64,000 nt of DNA. Source: Flavobacterium sp. Lineage in GTDB: Bacteria; Bacteroidota; Bacteroidia; Flavobacteriales; Flavobacteriaceae. Position numbers and translations under genes: made by a program. Positions 36,662 to 45,468 of the stretch are shown in pieces; position 1 is the first letter of the stretch, and each line of letters begins with the position of its first letter. The notes under the pieces were generated by a model. The model had not been told where the DNA came from. It did not search any database and saw only the letters and a list, made by a program, of their open reading frames with translations. The stretch is taken from contig NZ_CP136574.1 in the NCBI RefSeq assembly GCF_035195345.1, positions 186,001 to 250,000 on the forward strand. Reading direction: 5' to 3'.

Positions 36662-37380
36662 TTCAAAGATTTAAGTTGATAAACCGTTGCCGACAAAAAT
36701 AAAAATGTCACACTCACAAAATACACTATGTCACGCGTATCCAATACACCGCGACTCATACTTTTAAAGTGATAATCCATTCCTAAAGCAGCAAACATTG
36801 AACTGTAATTTCCAAGGAACGATGCAATGCCATCAAATCCGAAATAGAAAAAGAAACAACAAAAAACGGCAATTATAAATGCCACAATTTGATTATCCGA
36901 TAAAGTAGAAGCAAAAATTCCAATCGCCGTATAAGCCGCAATTAAGAACAACAATCCGAAATAGGAACCTAAAGTACTTCCCATATCAATATTGCCTTGT
37001 GGATTTCCAAAATGCGAAATCGTCAATACATATATAATTGTAGGAACAATGGCTAGAATGATTAAAATTAGTGCGCCAAAGAATTTTCCGTTTACAATAT
37101 CCCAATTAGAAAGTGGTTTAGTAAACAACAATTCTATCGTTCCTTGTTTTTTCTCATCCGAAAAACTGCGCATGGTTACGGCAGGAATTAAGAAAATTAA
37201 AATCCAAGGAGCCAATTTGAAAAACGGACTCATATCGGCAAAACCCGAGTTTAATATGTTGAATTCGCCTTCAAAAACCCAAAGAAATAATCCGTTGAGT
37301 AAAAGAAAAATCCCGATGACTAAATACCCAATTGGCGAACCAAAAAAGGATTTTATTTCTCGTAATAATAATGCTTTCAT
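36655..37380 (-). CDS. gldF: Gliding motility ABC transporter permease GldF
   Basis: The 241-residue permease has six membrane helices: MKALLLREIKSFFGSPIGYL begins the first, and NGLFLWVFEGEFN, FFKLAPWILIFLIPAVTMRS with the conserved FSDEKKQGTIELLFTKPLS loop, IAIVPTIIYVLTI, YFGLLFLIAAYTAIGIF and FLFLSATVYQL follow. It matches the GldF/ABC-2 family length. The stop overlaps the gldG start (TAATG). The 65-base spacer upstream carries heptad repeats. Confidence 0.95.
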   Translation of the reverse strand: MKALLLREIKSFFGSPIGYLVIGIFLLLNGLFLWVFEGEFNILNSGFADMSPFFKLAPWILIFLIPAVTMRSFSDEKKQGTIELLFTKPLSNWDIVNGKFFGALILIILAIVPTIIYVLTISHFGNPQGNIDMGSTLGSYFGLLFLIAAYTAIGIFASTLSDNQIVAFIIAVFCCFFFYFGFDGIASFLGNYSSMFAALGMDYHFKSMSRGVLDTRDIVYFVSVTFLFLSATVYQLKSLKW

Positions 37381-37445
37381 TTTTTATTGTTTGTTTCAGG
37401 TTTCAAGTTTCAAGTTTTTTAATTCTCAACTCTAACTTCTAAATT

Positions 37446-37742
37446 CTAATTTAATGTTACCAATCTATCAACACTCCAAGCTTCTGGTTTGTCGCTAAAT
37501 AAAGTTTTAGTGTATGTCCAAACGCCATAAAACAAAGCCGATTTTCTGTAGTTTTCTAACGCTTCTTCGTTTTCCCAATAACTATACGTAAAGAAAATAC
37601 GTGGGTCGTTTTTGTCTTGATATAATTCTAAGAAACGGTTTCCTTTGAAATTTCGTATGTGGTGTTTCACTTCTTCAAAATTATTTAAAAAAGCTTCGAT
37701 TTTATCTTCGTGAAAACGCATTTTTACAATTCTTATGAACAT
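37446..37742 (-). CDS. Antibiotic biosynthesis monooxygenase-type protein (98 aa)
   Basis: The small alpha/beta ferredoxin-like protein has the ABM domain features: RIVKMRFHEDKIEAFLNNF, FKGNRFLELYQDKNDPRIFF and YSYWENEEALENYRKSALFY. Such proteins are dimeric and some oxidise quinol-like substrates, but no cofactor site is known for this one. It sits 9 bases downstream of the SAM hydrolase gene, in a likely operon that continues to gldF. Confidence 0.85.
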   Translation of the reverse strand: MFIRIVKMRFHEDKIEAFLNNFEEVKHHIRNFKGNRFLELYQDKNDPRIFFTYSYWENEEALENYRKSALFYGVWTYTKTLFSDKPEAWSVDRLVTLN

Positions 37743-37751
37743 AGTTTTGTT

Positions 37752-38579
37752 TTATTTAAATTTTACCGAAATACTATCTCTAAAATGCAAGCCTAACAAA
37801 GTAGAGGCTGAGCCCACCGTTTTGGGATTACTTTTATAAATAGCAATTTCTAAATACCCATTTTCGTTGAACAAAGCCAAGAAGTCGCCTTCTAAATCTT
37901 TCAGTTGCTTTGTGTCGGAAACAGGAAAATCAGAATAGCTTCGGTGTAAACGAGTTATTTTTTTATTTTTAATACTAATTTCAAATTTTCTTCCTCGAAT
38001 CGTTTCATTAAACTGTTTGTGAGAAATATTAGTAACGCAATTTCCAAACGAATCGATATAAACAATTTGTCCTTTTATTTCGGATAAGTCATCGGAAATC
38101 GAAGAAGTCAATACGCTAACCTCTTTTAAGGATTTAATTTCTTTACCAATAACGTTTAATAGACCCCCTCTAGAAATATGACAAGCCACAGCTGCAAAAA
38201 CAGCCATATCGCTCACATCGGTATTCAAGCGATCGTGAATGGTTATGGCAACAATTTTCTGCGGAATTTTCTTTTGTATTAAGGTGTTCAAGATGCCATT
38301 ATCGGCACAAATAAAGTAATGATCGTCCCATTGCATTGCAATATGTTGAGTATCGCCCACGCGTTCGCTATCAACTCCAATAATATGAATCGTCCCTTTT
38401 GGAAAATTAGAATACGCGGCTTCAATACAGTAACTTGCTTCTAATGTGTTGAATAAGTCAATTTCGTGCGAAACATCAACAATAACCGCTTCTTTTTGTT
38501 CCGACAGAATTTTGCCTTTCAAAGCGCCTACGAAGTAGTCTTTGTGTCCAAAATCGGTAATTAGCGTAATTATTGACAT
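37752..38579 (-). CDS. SAM hydroxide adenosyltransferase (DUF62)
   Basis: The 275-residue protein hydrolyses S-adenosylmethionine to adenosine and methionine in the family. Signatures seen: ITLITDFGHKDYFVGALKGK at the N-terminus, GTIHIIGVDSERVG, and the C-terminal barrel part GQIVYIDSFGNCVTNIS. Divergent from the PhoH-like gene with overlapping promoter elements at 38599-38662. Length is normal. Confidence 0.92.
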   Translation of the reverse strand: MSIITLITDFGHKDYFVGALKGKILSEQKEAVIVDVSHEIDLFNTLEASYCIEAAYSNFPKGTIHIIGVDSERVGDTQHIAMQWDDHYFICADNGILNTLIQKKIPQKIVAITIHDRLNTDVSDMAVFAAVACHISRGGLLNVIGKEIKSLKEVSVLTSSISDDLSEIKGQIVYIDSFGNCVTNISHKQFNETIRGRKFEISIKNKKITRLHRSYSDFPVSDTKQLKDLEGDFLALFNENGYLEIAIYKSNPKTVGSASTLLGLHFRDSISVKFK

Positions 38580-38598
38580 TTTTTTGTTTATAACTTAT

Positions 38599-38662
38599 TT
38601 GAAATACAATAGTAGTTTTTACTAAATTTGATTGCAAAGCTACTATAATTTTAGCGTTTCAA
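38599..38662. promoter_or_regulatory. Overlapping divergent promoters of phoH-like and SAM hydrolase genes
   Basis: Plus strand: TTG 38599-38601, 21 bases, TAAATTTG 38623-38630. Minus strand: TAGCTTTG at 38635-38642 with TTG (38660-38662) 17 bases upstream. The -7 elements face each other, so the two transcripts would overlap by a few bases at their 5' ends. Confidence 0.55.
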
Positions 38663-38685
38663 AAATAATTAAAAAAACAAAGCCT

Positions 38686-39639
38686 TTGAACGAAAGAATC
38701 ATTGAATTAGTCGACATTGCTCCAAAAGAATTTTGGGGTGCGCAAGATGCTCATCTTGAAACCATTAAGAAGTATTATCCAAAACTTAAAATTGTAGCAC
38801 GAGGAACTACTCTCAAAGCGTATGGTGAGCCTGAAATCTTGGATGAGTTTGAAAATCGCTTTAGACGATTAATGCATCATTTTACGAGGTATAACAGTAT
38901 TGATGATAATGTTATCTTGAGAGTTTTAGAAACCAGTCATCAACACGATGCGGAACACATGCACGATCGCGATAAGATTTTAGTGCATGGAATAGGAGGA
39001 AAGCTAATCAAAGCAATTACCCTAAACCAACAAAAATTAGTCGATACCATTTATAAAAATGACATGGTATTTGCTATTGGTCCCGCTGGAACAGGAAAAA
39101 CCTATACTGGTGTGGCTATGGCGGTGAAAGCGTTGAAAGAAAAACAAGTCAAGCGAATTATTTTAACGCGTCCTGCGGTAGAAGCAGGGGAGAATTTAGG
39201 GTTTCTTCCAGGTGATATGAAGGAAAAACTAGATCCGTACATGCAACCTTTATATGATGCATTGCGCGATATGTTACCACCACAAACCTTAGAAGATTAT
39301 ATTTTAAAAGGAATCATTCAAATTGCACCGTTGGCTTTTATGCGAGGTCGTACGTTAGATAATGCGTTTGTGATTTTAGATGAAGCGCAAAATACCACGC
39401 ATTCCCAAATGAAAATGTTCTTAACACGTATGGGAAAAAATGCCAAATTCATGATTACAGGCGACCCAGGTCAGGTAGATTTACCAAGAAGAACCATTTC
39501 GGGATTGAAAGAAGCGATTTTGGTTTTGAAAGATGTAGAAGGCATCGGAATTATTTATTTAGATGATAAAGACATCGTCCGTCACAGATTGGTGAAAAAA
39601 ATTATTGATGCGTATAAGAGTATTGAGAATAATGATTAG
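38686..39639 (+). CDS. PhoH-like ATPase
   Basis: A KH-like N-terminal region (about residues 1-95) is followed by the PhoH ATPase domain: Walker A GPAGTGKTYTGVAMAVKA, GENLGFLPGDMKEKLDPYMQ, Walker B NAFVILDEAQNTT, and MFLTRMGKNAKFMITGDPGQ. PhoH proteins are cytosolic ATPases linked to RNA metabolism. I place the start at the TTG at 38686 (Leu read as Met, then NERIIELVDI), giving 317 aa: the longer frame from 38632 would begin at the transcription start predicted from TAAATTTG at 38623-38630. No ATG is available in frame before 38860. Confidence 0.9.
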   Translation: MNERIIELVDIAPKEFWGAQDAHLETIKKYYPKLKIVARGTTLKAYGEPEILDEFENRFRRLMHHFTRYNSIDDNVILRVLETSHQHDAEHMHDRDKILVHGIGGKLIKAITLNQQKLVDTIYKNDMVFAIGPAGTGKTYTGVAMAVKALKEKQVKRIILTRPAVEAGENLGFLPGDMKEKLDPYMQPLYDALRDMLPPQTLEDYILKGIIQIAPLAFMRGRTLDNAFVILDEAQNTTHSQMKMFLTRMGKNAKFMITGDPGQVDLPRRTISGLKEAILVLKDVEGIGIIYLDDKDIVRHRLVKKIIDAYKSIENND

Positions 39640-39666
39640 ATAAGAGTTCAAAAAGAATTGAAATTT

Positions 39667-39700
39667 AAAGGGGTCGAATTCGATTCCTTTTTTTTATGAA
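39667..39700 (+). terminator. Terminator after the PhoH-like gene
   Basis: AAAGGGG and CCTTT flank the palindrome TCGAATTCGA, forming one imperfect hairpin before a T run. Confidence 0.65.
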
Positions 39701-39707
39701 ATCTTTT

Positions 39708-39735
39708 TTGGAAGAAAATAAATAGTTTACTTTTG
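39708..39735 (+). promoter_or_regulatory. purC promoter
   Basis: TACTTTTG at 39728-39735 (-7) with TTG at 39708-39710 (-33), spacing 17. The -7 and downstream CACC resemble the rRNA promoters at 46061 and 46299. Confidence 0.7.
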
Positions 39736-39761
39736 CACCACACAAACAACAACACAGCATA

Positions 39762-40712
39762 ATGAATACAATTACGACTACCAATTTCAATTTTCCAGGT
39801 CAAAAATCGGTGTACCGTGGAAAAGTTAGAGAAGTTTACAATATCAACGATGACATATTAGTGATGGTCGCTACCGACCGTCTTTCGGCATTTGATGTGG
39901 TTTTGCCAAAAGGAATTCCTTACAAAGGACAAATTCTAAATCAAATTGCGACGAAGTTCATGGAATTAACGTCTGATATTGTACCAAATTGGTTAGTAGC
40001 AACTCCAGATCCAAACGTGGCGGTAGGACATTTATGTGAGCCGTTTAAAGTGGAAATGGTCATTCGTGGATATTTATCAGGACATGCAGCGCGTGAATAT
40101 GCAGCAGGAAGAAGAATTCTTTGCGGTGTGGAAATGCCAGAAGGTTTAAAAGAAAACGATAAATTCCCAACACCAATCATCACGCCTACAACCAAAGCAG
40201 ATAACGGTTCGCACGATGAAGATATTTCGCGCGAAGCTATTTTAGCTAACGGAATTGTTACCGAAGAAGATTACCTGATTTTAGAAAAATACACCAGAGC
40301 TTTATACCAAAGAGGAACTGAAATTGCAGCGTCTTGCGGTTTAATTTTAGTGGATACAAAATACGAATTCGGGAAAACAAAAGACGGACAAATCGTATTA
40401 ATCGACGAAATCCACACTCCTGATTCTTCTCGTTATTTCTACGCAGAAGGTTACCAAGAAAGACAAAACAACAACGAAGAACAAAAACAATTGTCAAAAG
40501 AGTTCGTGCGTCGTTGGTTAATTGAAAACGGTTTCCAAGGAAAAGAAGGACAACAAATTCCAAACATGACCGACGAATATATCGAAACGGTTTCGGAACG
40601 TTACATTGAGTTATTCGAAAACATCATTGGAGAGCAATTCATAAAAGCGGATATTTCCAACATCAATGAAAGAATTGAGAAAAACGTTTTGAGTTATTTA
40701 GAGAATAGATAA
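39762..40712 (+). CDS. purC: Phosphoribosylaminoimidazole-succinocarboxamide synthase
   Basis: PurC condenses CAIR with aspartate using ATP in purine synthesis. Motifs seen: [47 protein letters not shown] stretch at about residues 102-117, [10 protein letters not shown] and [12 protein letters not shown]. The 316 residues fit the longer PurC type of Bacteroidetes. A strong promoter of the TACTTTTG type lies 27 bases upstream, and a perfect terminator begins 3 bases after the stop. Confidence 0.96.
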   Translation: MNTITTTNFNFPGQKSVYRGKVREVYNINDDILVMVATDRLSAFDVVLPKGIPYKGQILNQIATKFMELTSDIVPNWLVATPDPNVAVGHLCEPFKVEMVIRGYLSGHAAREYAAGRRILCGVEMPEGLKENDKFPTPIITPTTKADNGSHDEDISREAILANGIVTEEDYLILEKYTRALYQRGTEIAASCGLILVDTKYEFGKTKDGQIVLIDEIHTPDSSRYFYAEGYQERQNNNEEQKQLSKEFVRRWLIENGFQGKEGQQIPNMTDEYIETVSERYIELFENIIGEQFIKADISNINERIEKNVLSYLENR

Positions 40713-40714
40713 TA

Positions 40715-40748
40715 TAAAATCCCGTGAAAGCGGGATTTTATCTTTTTT
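40715..40748 (+). terminator. Terminator of purC
   Basis: Stem TAAAATCCCG (40715-40724) / CGGGATTTTA (40731-40740) followed by TCTTTTTT. The same stem recurs at 42046-42069 on the other side of the HNH gene. Confidence 0.88.
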
Positions 40749-40763
40749 AGATGAATAAATAAG

Positions 40764-41894
40764 TTATTTTTTTAATACTTGAATTCCATTTTTGCCTTTT
40801 TTTCCTAACTTCATTGCTTCAGATAACTTAATTCTAGAAATACCTGTTTTTTCTTCAGCTTTTCTTAAAGACATAAAAATTCCAAAACTAACACCATTTA
40901 ATATTACCTCAATTTCTTTTGCTTTTGTTAATTTTGGTTTATGATCGTTAAGGTTTAATATGAGATTTTCGTCTGCATATTTCCAAATAAAACCTCCCAT
41001 TGTTTTACGTTTTCCATTACAAACAGAATTAACGTTGCTTACACCTAAAATTCTTTGTGGTTCACGTGTTGAATTCCATATTTTAATTATTTCTCCATTT
41101 AAAGGATTTATTTGTAATACTTTTCTTTTTTGGGTATTAGTTTTTTTTATTTTAATTGAAATTTCAGGTTCAGAAGAACTTACAATGTACCAATTATTTT
41201 TTGAAAAAATAGGTTTGTTTCTAAATTCTAATTTTAAAGATGATCTATTTACACCTTTTGAAGCAGCTTCTCTAATCGAATTATAAGATCTAATGTAATT
41301 GCCTTTTAAGTCATATTCGTGAACAGATAAACTATTTTCACTGTTTTGATTAATATAAGGTTCAATACTTGATAATGGAATTTTATCATATCTTCTCCAT
41401 TGAAACCCTTTAATATTATTTACATTGTTTTCAACATTACAAGCAGCAGATATGTTATGGACAGAAGATCCAACTTCATTAGCTGCACTTTCTGTTGTAT
41501 CAAAAGTTTTTATTAATACTCCTTCTGAAGAATACATTGCTACTGGAAGTTTCATGGTATCTGCATTAGCAATTCTTGCTTCTTCTATAGCTCTTGAACT
41601 TGGAGTATATCTTTTGTGATATTTATTTGTCATTGAGGCCATTGCATGGAAAGCTGCAGAAAAATTTCTAACTCCTGGAAATGCCCTATGAAGTAACCAA
41701 TGTGCCACAAAATGTTCTCTGCCTGTTAAGCTTACAATATTGTTTTTATCTTCAACATCTTTGAGTGAACTTTCGTCCATATAGCCTTTTCCAAAAATGC
41801 TTTTTGGAACAATATGATGTTTTTCCAAATAACAATTTCTGGACATCCTTTGTCTAGATTTCATTAAATCATAATATACTTTTAAATAATTCAT
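40764..41894 (-). CDS. HNH homing-endonuclease-like protein with NUMOD1 repeats
   Basis: The 376-residue protein has an N-terminal HNH nuclease domain (YLEKHHIVPKSIFG, then NNIVSLTGREHFVAHWLLHR: the His pair, Asn and His of an HNH site) and at least three, probably four, NUMOD1-like DNA-binding repeats, for example YDLKGNYIRSYNSIREAASK and INPLNGEIIKIWNSTREPQR, the last at VILNGVSFGIFMSLRKAEEK. This is the architecture of phage homing endonucleases. Here it is free-standing, not in an intron or intein, between purC and a peptidase gene. It has lower G+C than its neighbours. Whether it is active cannot be told. Confidence 0.88.
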   Translation of the reverse strand: MNYLKVYYDLMKSRQRMSRNCYLEKHHIVPKSIFGKGYMDESSLKDVEDKNNIVSLTGREHFVAHWLLHRAFPGVRNFSAAFHAMASMTNKYHKRYTPSSRAIEEARIANADTMKLPVAMYSSEGVLIKTFDTTESAANEVGSSVHNISAACNVENNVNNIKGFQWRRYDKIPLSSIEPYINQNSENSLSVHEYDLKGNYIRSYNSIREAASKGVNRSSLKLEFRNKPIFSKNNWYIVSSSEPEISIKIKKTNTQKRKVLQINPLNGEIIKIWNSTREPQRILGVSNVNSVCNGKRKTMGGFIWKYADENLILNLNDHKPKLTKAKEIEVILNGVSFGIFMSLRKAEEKTGISRIKLSEAMKLGKKGKNGIQVLKK

Positions 41895-42045
41895 TAATTT
41901 GCTTAATTATAAATTTATTTTTAAAATAAAAAATATTCTAAAATATTAATTCTTTTACAAATTCCTGCAATTAAACTTTTCAATTTAAAAATATCAGGAA
42001 AAATTATAAAGTTTGTAAACGGTTCTCGTAAGAAAAGTTAAATTA
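41895..42045. other. AT-rich spacer upstream of the HNH gene
   Basis: 150 bases, very rich in A/T, holding presumably the HNH gene promoter on the minus strand; no clear TAnnTTTG element or conserved frame is seen. Confidence 0.35.
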
Positions 42046-42071
42046 AAATCCCGCTTTTGCGGGATTTTTTG
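42046..42071 (-). terminator. Terminator of the M42 peptidase gene
   Basis: Stem AAAATCCCGC (42046-42055) / GCGGGATTTT (42060-42069) with a TTTT loop. The stem matches the purC terminator at 40715-40740. Confidence 0.85.
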
Positions 42072-42091
42072 TTTATCTATGAACAATATTT

Positions 42092-43186
42092 TTATTTAAA
42101 ATAACTAAACGTTTCGTTATTCTCTATTTTCAACAAACTTTCGTAAATTAATTTAATTACATTTTCTACGTCGTCGCGGTGAACCATTTCTACCGTCGTG
42201 TGCATATAACGCAACGGTAACGAAATCAAAGCCGAGGCAACTCCGCCATTGCTATATGCAAAAGCATCGGTATCGGTTCCCGTAACGCGAGAAGTCGCAT
42301 GACGTTGGAAAGGTATTTTGTTTTCTACCGCTGTGTCCACAATCATTTCACGTAAAATGTTTTGTGTTGCAGGAGCGTAAGCAATAACAGGTCCGCGTCC
42401 CATTTTTAAATCGCCTTCAATTTTTTTGTCAATCATTGGGGTAGTAGTATCGTGGCAAACATCGGTTACTATGGCAACGTTTGGTTTAATGCGTTGGGTA
42501 ATCATTTCCGCACCACGCAAACCAATTTCCTCTTGCACCGAGTTCACAATGTACAATCCAAAAGGTAATTTCTTTTTGTTTTCCTTTAATAAACGCGCTA
42601 CTTCGGCAATCATAAAACCACCCATGCGGTTATCAATGGCTCTACATACAAATTTATCGTTGTTTAAAATCTCAAAATTATCGGGATACGTAATCACACA
42701 ACCCACATGAACGCCTAATTCTTCCACTTCGGCTTTCGTAGAGCAACCACAATCAATAAATATGTTTTCAATTTTTGCCGATTCTTCAGCTTTTCCGTTT
42801 CTTCCTCTCGTATGAATTGCTGGCCAACCAAAAACACCACGAACAATCCCTTTCTTGGTATGAATGTTCACACGTTTCGATGGCGCAATCATGTGGTCAC
42901 TTCCACCATTTCTAATCACATAGATTAATCCGTCATCGGTAATATAATTCACATACCACGAAATTTCATCCGCATGGCCTTCAATTACTACTTTATAAGG
43001 AGCATCTGGATTAATAACTCCAACGGCACTTCCGTAGGTATCGGTAATAAAAGTATCTACATACGGTTTTAAGTAATCCATCCAAATTTTTTGTCCTTCC
43101 GCTTCATAGCCAGTTGGCGAGGCATTATTTAAATAATTTTCCAAAAAAGTCATCGACGACTTCTTTAATATCGATTTTGTACTCAT
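42092..43186 (-). CDS. M42-family metallopeptidase
   Basis: The 364-residue protein has the M42 aminopeptidase signatures: EGHADEISWYVNYI (metal His and Asp), RAIDNRMGGFMIAEV, SVQEEIGLRGAEM (catalytic Glu pair) and THTTVEMVHRDD-type His near the C-terminus (MHTTVEMVH). Such enzymes are cytosolic dodecameric aminopeptidases that trim peptides. Length and motifs are complete. It is divergent from the DUF4294 gene at 43297. Confidence 0.93.
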   Translation of the reverse strand: MSTKSILKKSSMTFLENYLNNASPTGYEAEGQKIWMDYLKPYVDTFITDTYGSAVGVINPDAPYKVVIEGHADEISWYVNYITDDGLIYVIRNGGSDHMIAPSKRVNIHTKKGIVRGVFGWPAIHTRGRNGKAEESAKIENIFIDCGCSTKAEVEELGVHVGCVITYPDNFEILNNDKFVCRAIDNRMGGFMIAEVARLLKENKKKLPFGLYIVNSVQEEIGLRGAEMITQRIKPNVAIVTDVCHDTTTPMIDKKIEGDLKMGRGPVIAYAPATQNILREMIVDTAVENKIPFQRHATSRVTGTDTDAFAYSNGGVASALISLPLRYMHTTVEMVHRDDVENVIKLIYESLLKIENNETFSYFK

Positions 43187-43296
43187 GTTAACTATAATTT
43201 TTTGCTAAAATAGAAATAAGTAATTAGAGTTTCATATTATTTCGATAATTTTGGTTTACTTTTTGCTATGAGTTTAAAAGTATAAACACAAACATT

Positions 43297-43980
43297 ATGT
43301 ATAAGTTATTTTTTAGTAGTTTCTGCCTATTCATTACTACTTTTTCTTTTGCTCAAACCGAAACCGACACGTTAAAGATGACGCAACAAGATTCGTCAAT
43401 CATATATTCTATCGAATTAAAAGAAATTATTTTCACGCCCACTAACGTGTATACTACTGACGAAGACAAAAAAGCCAAGTTAATATTAAAGAGAAGAATT
43501 TTCAAAGTGTATCCGTATGCCAAATTAACGGCTGATAAATTAACGCAGTTAAATGCTACCATGGCAAAATTGAAAACCAATCGCGAAAAAAAGAAATACT
43601 TTAAACTGGTAGAAAAATATTTAGAAGAAGAATTTGAACCGCGTTTGAAAAAACTATCCCGCAAAGATGGTCAAATCTTAGTAAAATTAATTTATCGCCA
43701 AACCGGAAGTACCACTTTCGATTTAATAAAGGAGTACAAAAGCGGATGGAAAGCCTTTTGGGCCAATTCTACAGCTTATTTATTTGATATCAATTTAAAA
43801 ACACAATACAAACCCTACGAAATTAAAGAAGACTACCACATTGAAGGGATTCTAAATGCAGCCTTCAACCAAGGGCAACTTACCAAACAAGAATCAAAAA
43901 AGCCCATCGATTTTGATAAACTCAACGAACACTGGATCAATAAAATTAAACTTCAGCCTAAAACAACACCTAAAGAATAA
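43297..43980 (+). CDS. DUF4294 secreted protein (227 aa)
   Basis: A signal peptide (MYKLFFSSFCLFITTFSFAQ) precedes a mature protein with the DUF4294 features: YSIELKEIIFTPTNVYTTDE, AKLILKRRIFKVYPYAKLTA, EKKKYFKLVEKYLEEEFEPR, LIYRQTGSTTFDLIKEYKSG. The domain is restricted to Bacteroidetes and its role is unknown. The last gene before the repeat-rich region with the IS3 element. Confidence 0.85.
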   Translation: MYKLFFSSFCLFITTFSFAQTETDTLKMTQQDSSIIYSIELKEIIFTPTNVYTTDEDKKAKLILKRRIFKVYPYAKLTADKLTQLNATMAKLKTNREKKKYFKLVEKYLEEEFEPRLKKLSRKDGQILVKLIYRQTGSTTFDLIKEYKSGWKAFWANSTAYLFDINLKTQYKPYEIKEDYHIEGILNAAFNQGQLTKQESKKPIDFDKLNEHWINKIKLQPKTTPKE

Positions 43981-44127
43981 TTTTTTTAGAAGCACCCGTT
44001 TTACATTTCATAAAGACTAATAGTCCCGCTGTCCACTATATCTTTTACAAACCTAACAGGTTTTCAAAAACCTGTTAGGTTTGTAAAAGGATGCCGTTCC
44101 CATCGGGGCTAGTCAAGACGTATAGTA
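43981..44127. repeat. Intergenic repeat with a 23-bp perfect hairpin
   Basis: CTTTTACAAACCTAACAGG... (44042-44064) is followed after a 2-base loop (CA) by its exact reverse complement (44067-44089), giving a 23-bp perfect stem. The flanking text (CCCGCTGTCCACTATATC before, GGATGCCGTTCCCATCGGGG after) looks like a dispersed intergenic element; the IS3 element is inserted in it. No open frame. Confidence 0.75.
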
Positions 44128-44167
44128 TGTCTTGTCCTGAAATAGGTTTACACAAAAGTGTAAAAAT

Positions 44168-44548
44168 ATGGAAAGATATTCAAGAATAAGAAGTTCTAAG
44201 TGGCAATCTATTTATTCGGAAGAATTTAAAAGATTTGTTTGTAATGAATACTTAGCTGGTTCAATGACCAAAAAGGAGGTTGAATTAAAACATAATCTTG
44301 GTAATGGTCGACTAACCTACTGGTTAAGGGAAAGAGGATATGATAATATAAAATCAAGAATTGTATCTTTACCCGTTATGAGATCAGTTAAAAATAATTC
44401 TAAAGAAATAGACTCTCAAAAGTCAATTACAGAACTTGAAAAAGAACTTCAAGAGGCAAAACTTTTAGCTGAGACTTATCGTAAAATGATAGAAATAGCA
44501 GAAAAAGAGTTTAAAATTAATATCGTAAAAAAGTCCAATACCAAGTAA
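44168..44548 (+). CDS. IS3-family transposase OrfA
   Basis: The 126-residue protein has an N-terminal helix-turn-helix (YSEEFKRFVCNEYLAGSMTK, then NLGNGRLTYWLRERGY) that binds the IS ends, and a C-terminal leucine-zipper-like helix (SITELEKELQEAKLLAETYR). Near its end the reading frame contains AAAAAAG at 44527-44533 in the phase A-AAA-AAG, the classical IS3 -1 slippery site; frameshifting there joins it to orfB. Confidence 0.92.
   Translation: MERYSRIRSSKWQSIYSEEFKRFVCNEYLAGSMTKKEVELKHNLGNGRLTYWLRERGYDNIKSRIVSLPVMRSVKNNSKEIDSQKSITELEKELQEAKLLAETYRKMIEIAEKEFKINIVKKSNTK
44527..44533 (+). promoter_or_regulatory. Programmed -1 frameshift site A-AAA-AAG
   Basis: The heptamer is in phase with orfA codons GTA AAA AAG. 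A -1 slip reads on as GTC CAA TAC CAA and enters orfB, whose frame is open through this point without a stop, so an OrfAB fusion transposase is expected. Confidence 0.8.
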
Positions 44549-44556
44549 TTCAGGAG

Positions 44557-45468
44557 ATGAAAAACCATTATCCCAAGATTGGTTTAGGCAAGTTTTGCCG
44601 ATTACTTGGTGTAACACGACAAGCATATTATCAACACTTTTGGCATCAAGAACAATATGTTTTTGAAGATGAATTAGTTATATCTGAAGTGCTAAAAATA
44701 AGAAATAATCATCGTCATATAGGAGGAAGAAAGTTATCCGAATTACTTCAACCATTTCTATTAGAACATCAAATAAAAATGGGTAGAGATAGATTATTCG
44801 ATGTTTTATCTGCAAATTATCTTTTAGTAAAGCGTAGAAAAAAACAAACAATTACTACCAATTCTTATCATCGATTTAAAAAGTATCCAAATTTGATACG
44901 TAATTTAATTCCAACTAAACCAAATCAATTATGGGTTAGCGATATAACATATTGGAAAATAGCAACAGGATTTGTTTATATCAGCTTCATAACAGATGCT
45001 TATTCAAGAAAAATCATTGGTTCACATGTGGCACAGACAATGGAAGCTGTTGAAACAATGGAAGCGTTGAAAATGGCAATCTCTGGTCTAAGAAAGGTAC
45101 CAGATTGCCATTTTCAACTCACGCACCATTCTGATAGAGGAATTCAATATTGTAGTGATAAATATATAAAACTTCTAGAAAATAACAATATAAGAATTAG
45201 TATGACAGAAAAAGGAGATCCGTTAGAAAATGCAATTGCAGAGAGAGTTAATGGCATAATAAAAGAAGAATATTTAAATGATTATCAAATAGATAATATT
45301 AAACAAGCTAAAGAATTATTGAAAACAGTTGTAGAATTATATAATAATGAAAGACTTCATATGAGCATAGGAAATCTTACTCCAGATCAAGTACATCAAA
45401 ATAATATAAAAACAGAAAAATTATGGAAGAATTATTATGTAAAAAGTCCTATTATTGTAAACAAATAA
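44557..45468 (+). CDS. IS3-family transposase OrfB (DDE catalytic)
   Basis: The 303-residue rve integrase-core protein has the DDE triad: Asp in LWVSDITYW, Asp in HHSDRGIQYC, and Glu in NAIAERVNGIIKEEYL. The N-terminal HTH_21 region (NHRHIGGRKLSELLQP) is present. It is made mainly as an OrfAB fusion by frameshift at 44527-44533; the ATG at 44557 also allows separate translation. No truncation is seen, so the element may be active. Confidence 0.93.
   Translation: MKNHYPKIGLGKFCRLLGVTRQAYYQHFWHQEQYVFEDELVISEVLKIRNNHRHIGGRKLSELLQPFLLEHQIKMGRDRLFDVLSANYLLVKRRKKQTITTNSYHRFKKYPNLIRNLIPTKPNQLWVSDITYWKIATGFVYISFITDAYSRKIIGSHVAQTMEAVETMEALKMAISGLRKVPDCHFQLTHHSDRGIQYCSDKYIKLLENNNIRISMTEKGDPLENAIAERVNGIIKEEYLNDYQIDNIKQAKELLKTVVELYNNERLHMSIGNLTPDQVHQNNIKTEKLWKNYYVKSPIIVNK

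Noticed and set aside
34973..37380. Degenerate or missing gldF/gldG partner gldA
   Set aside because: gldA is often located elsewhere in Flavobacterium genomes, so its absence beside gldFG is not notable.
41926..42043. Short open frame ending KFVNGSRKKS upstream of the HNH gene
   Set aside because: No start, very AT-rich and about the length expected by chance; not convincing as a gene remnant.
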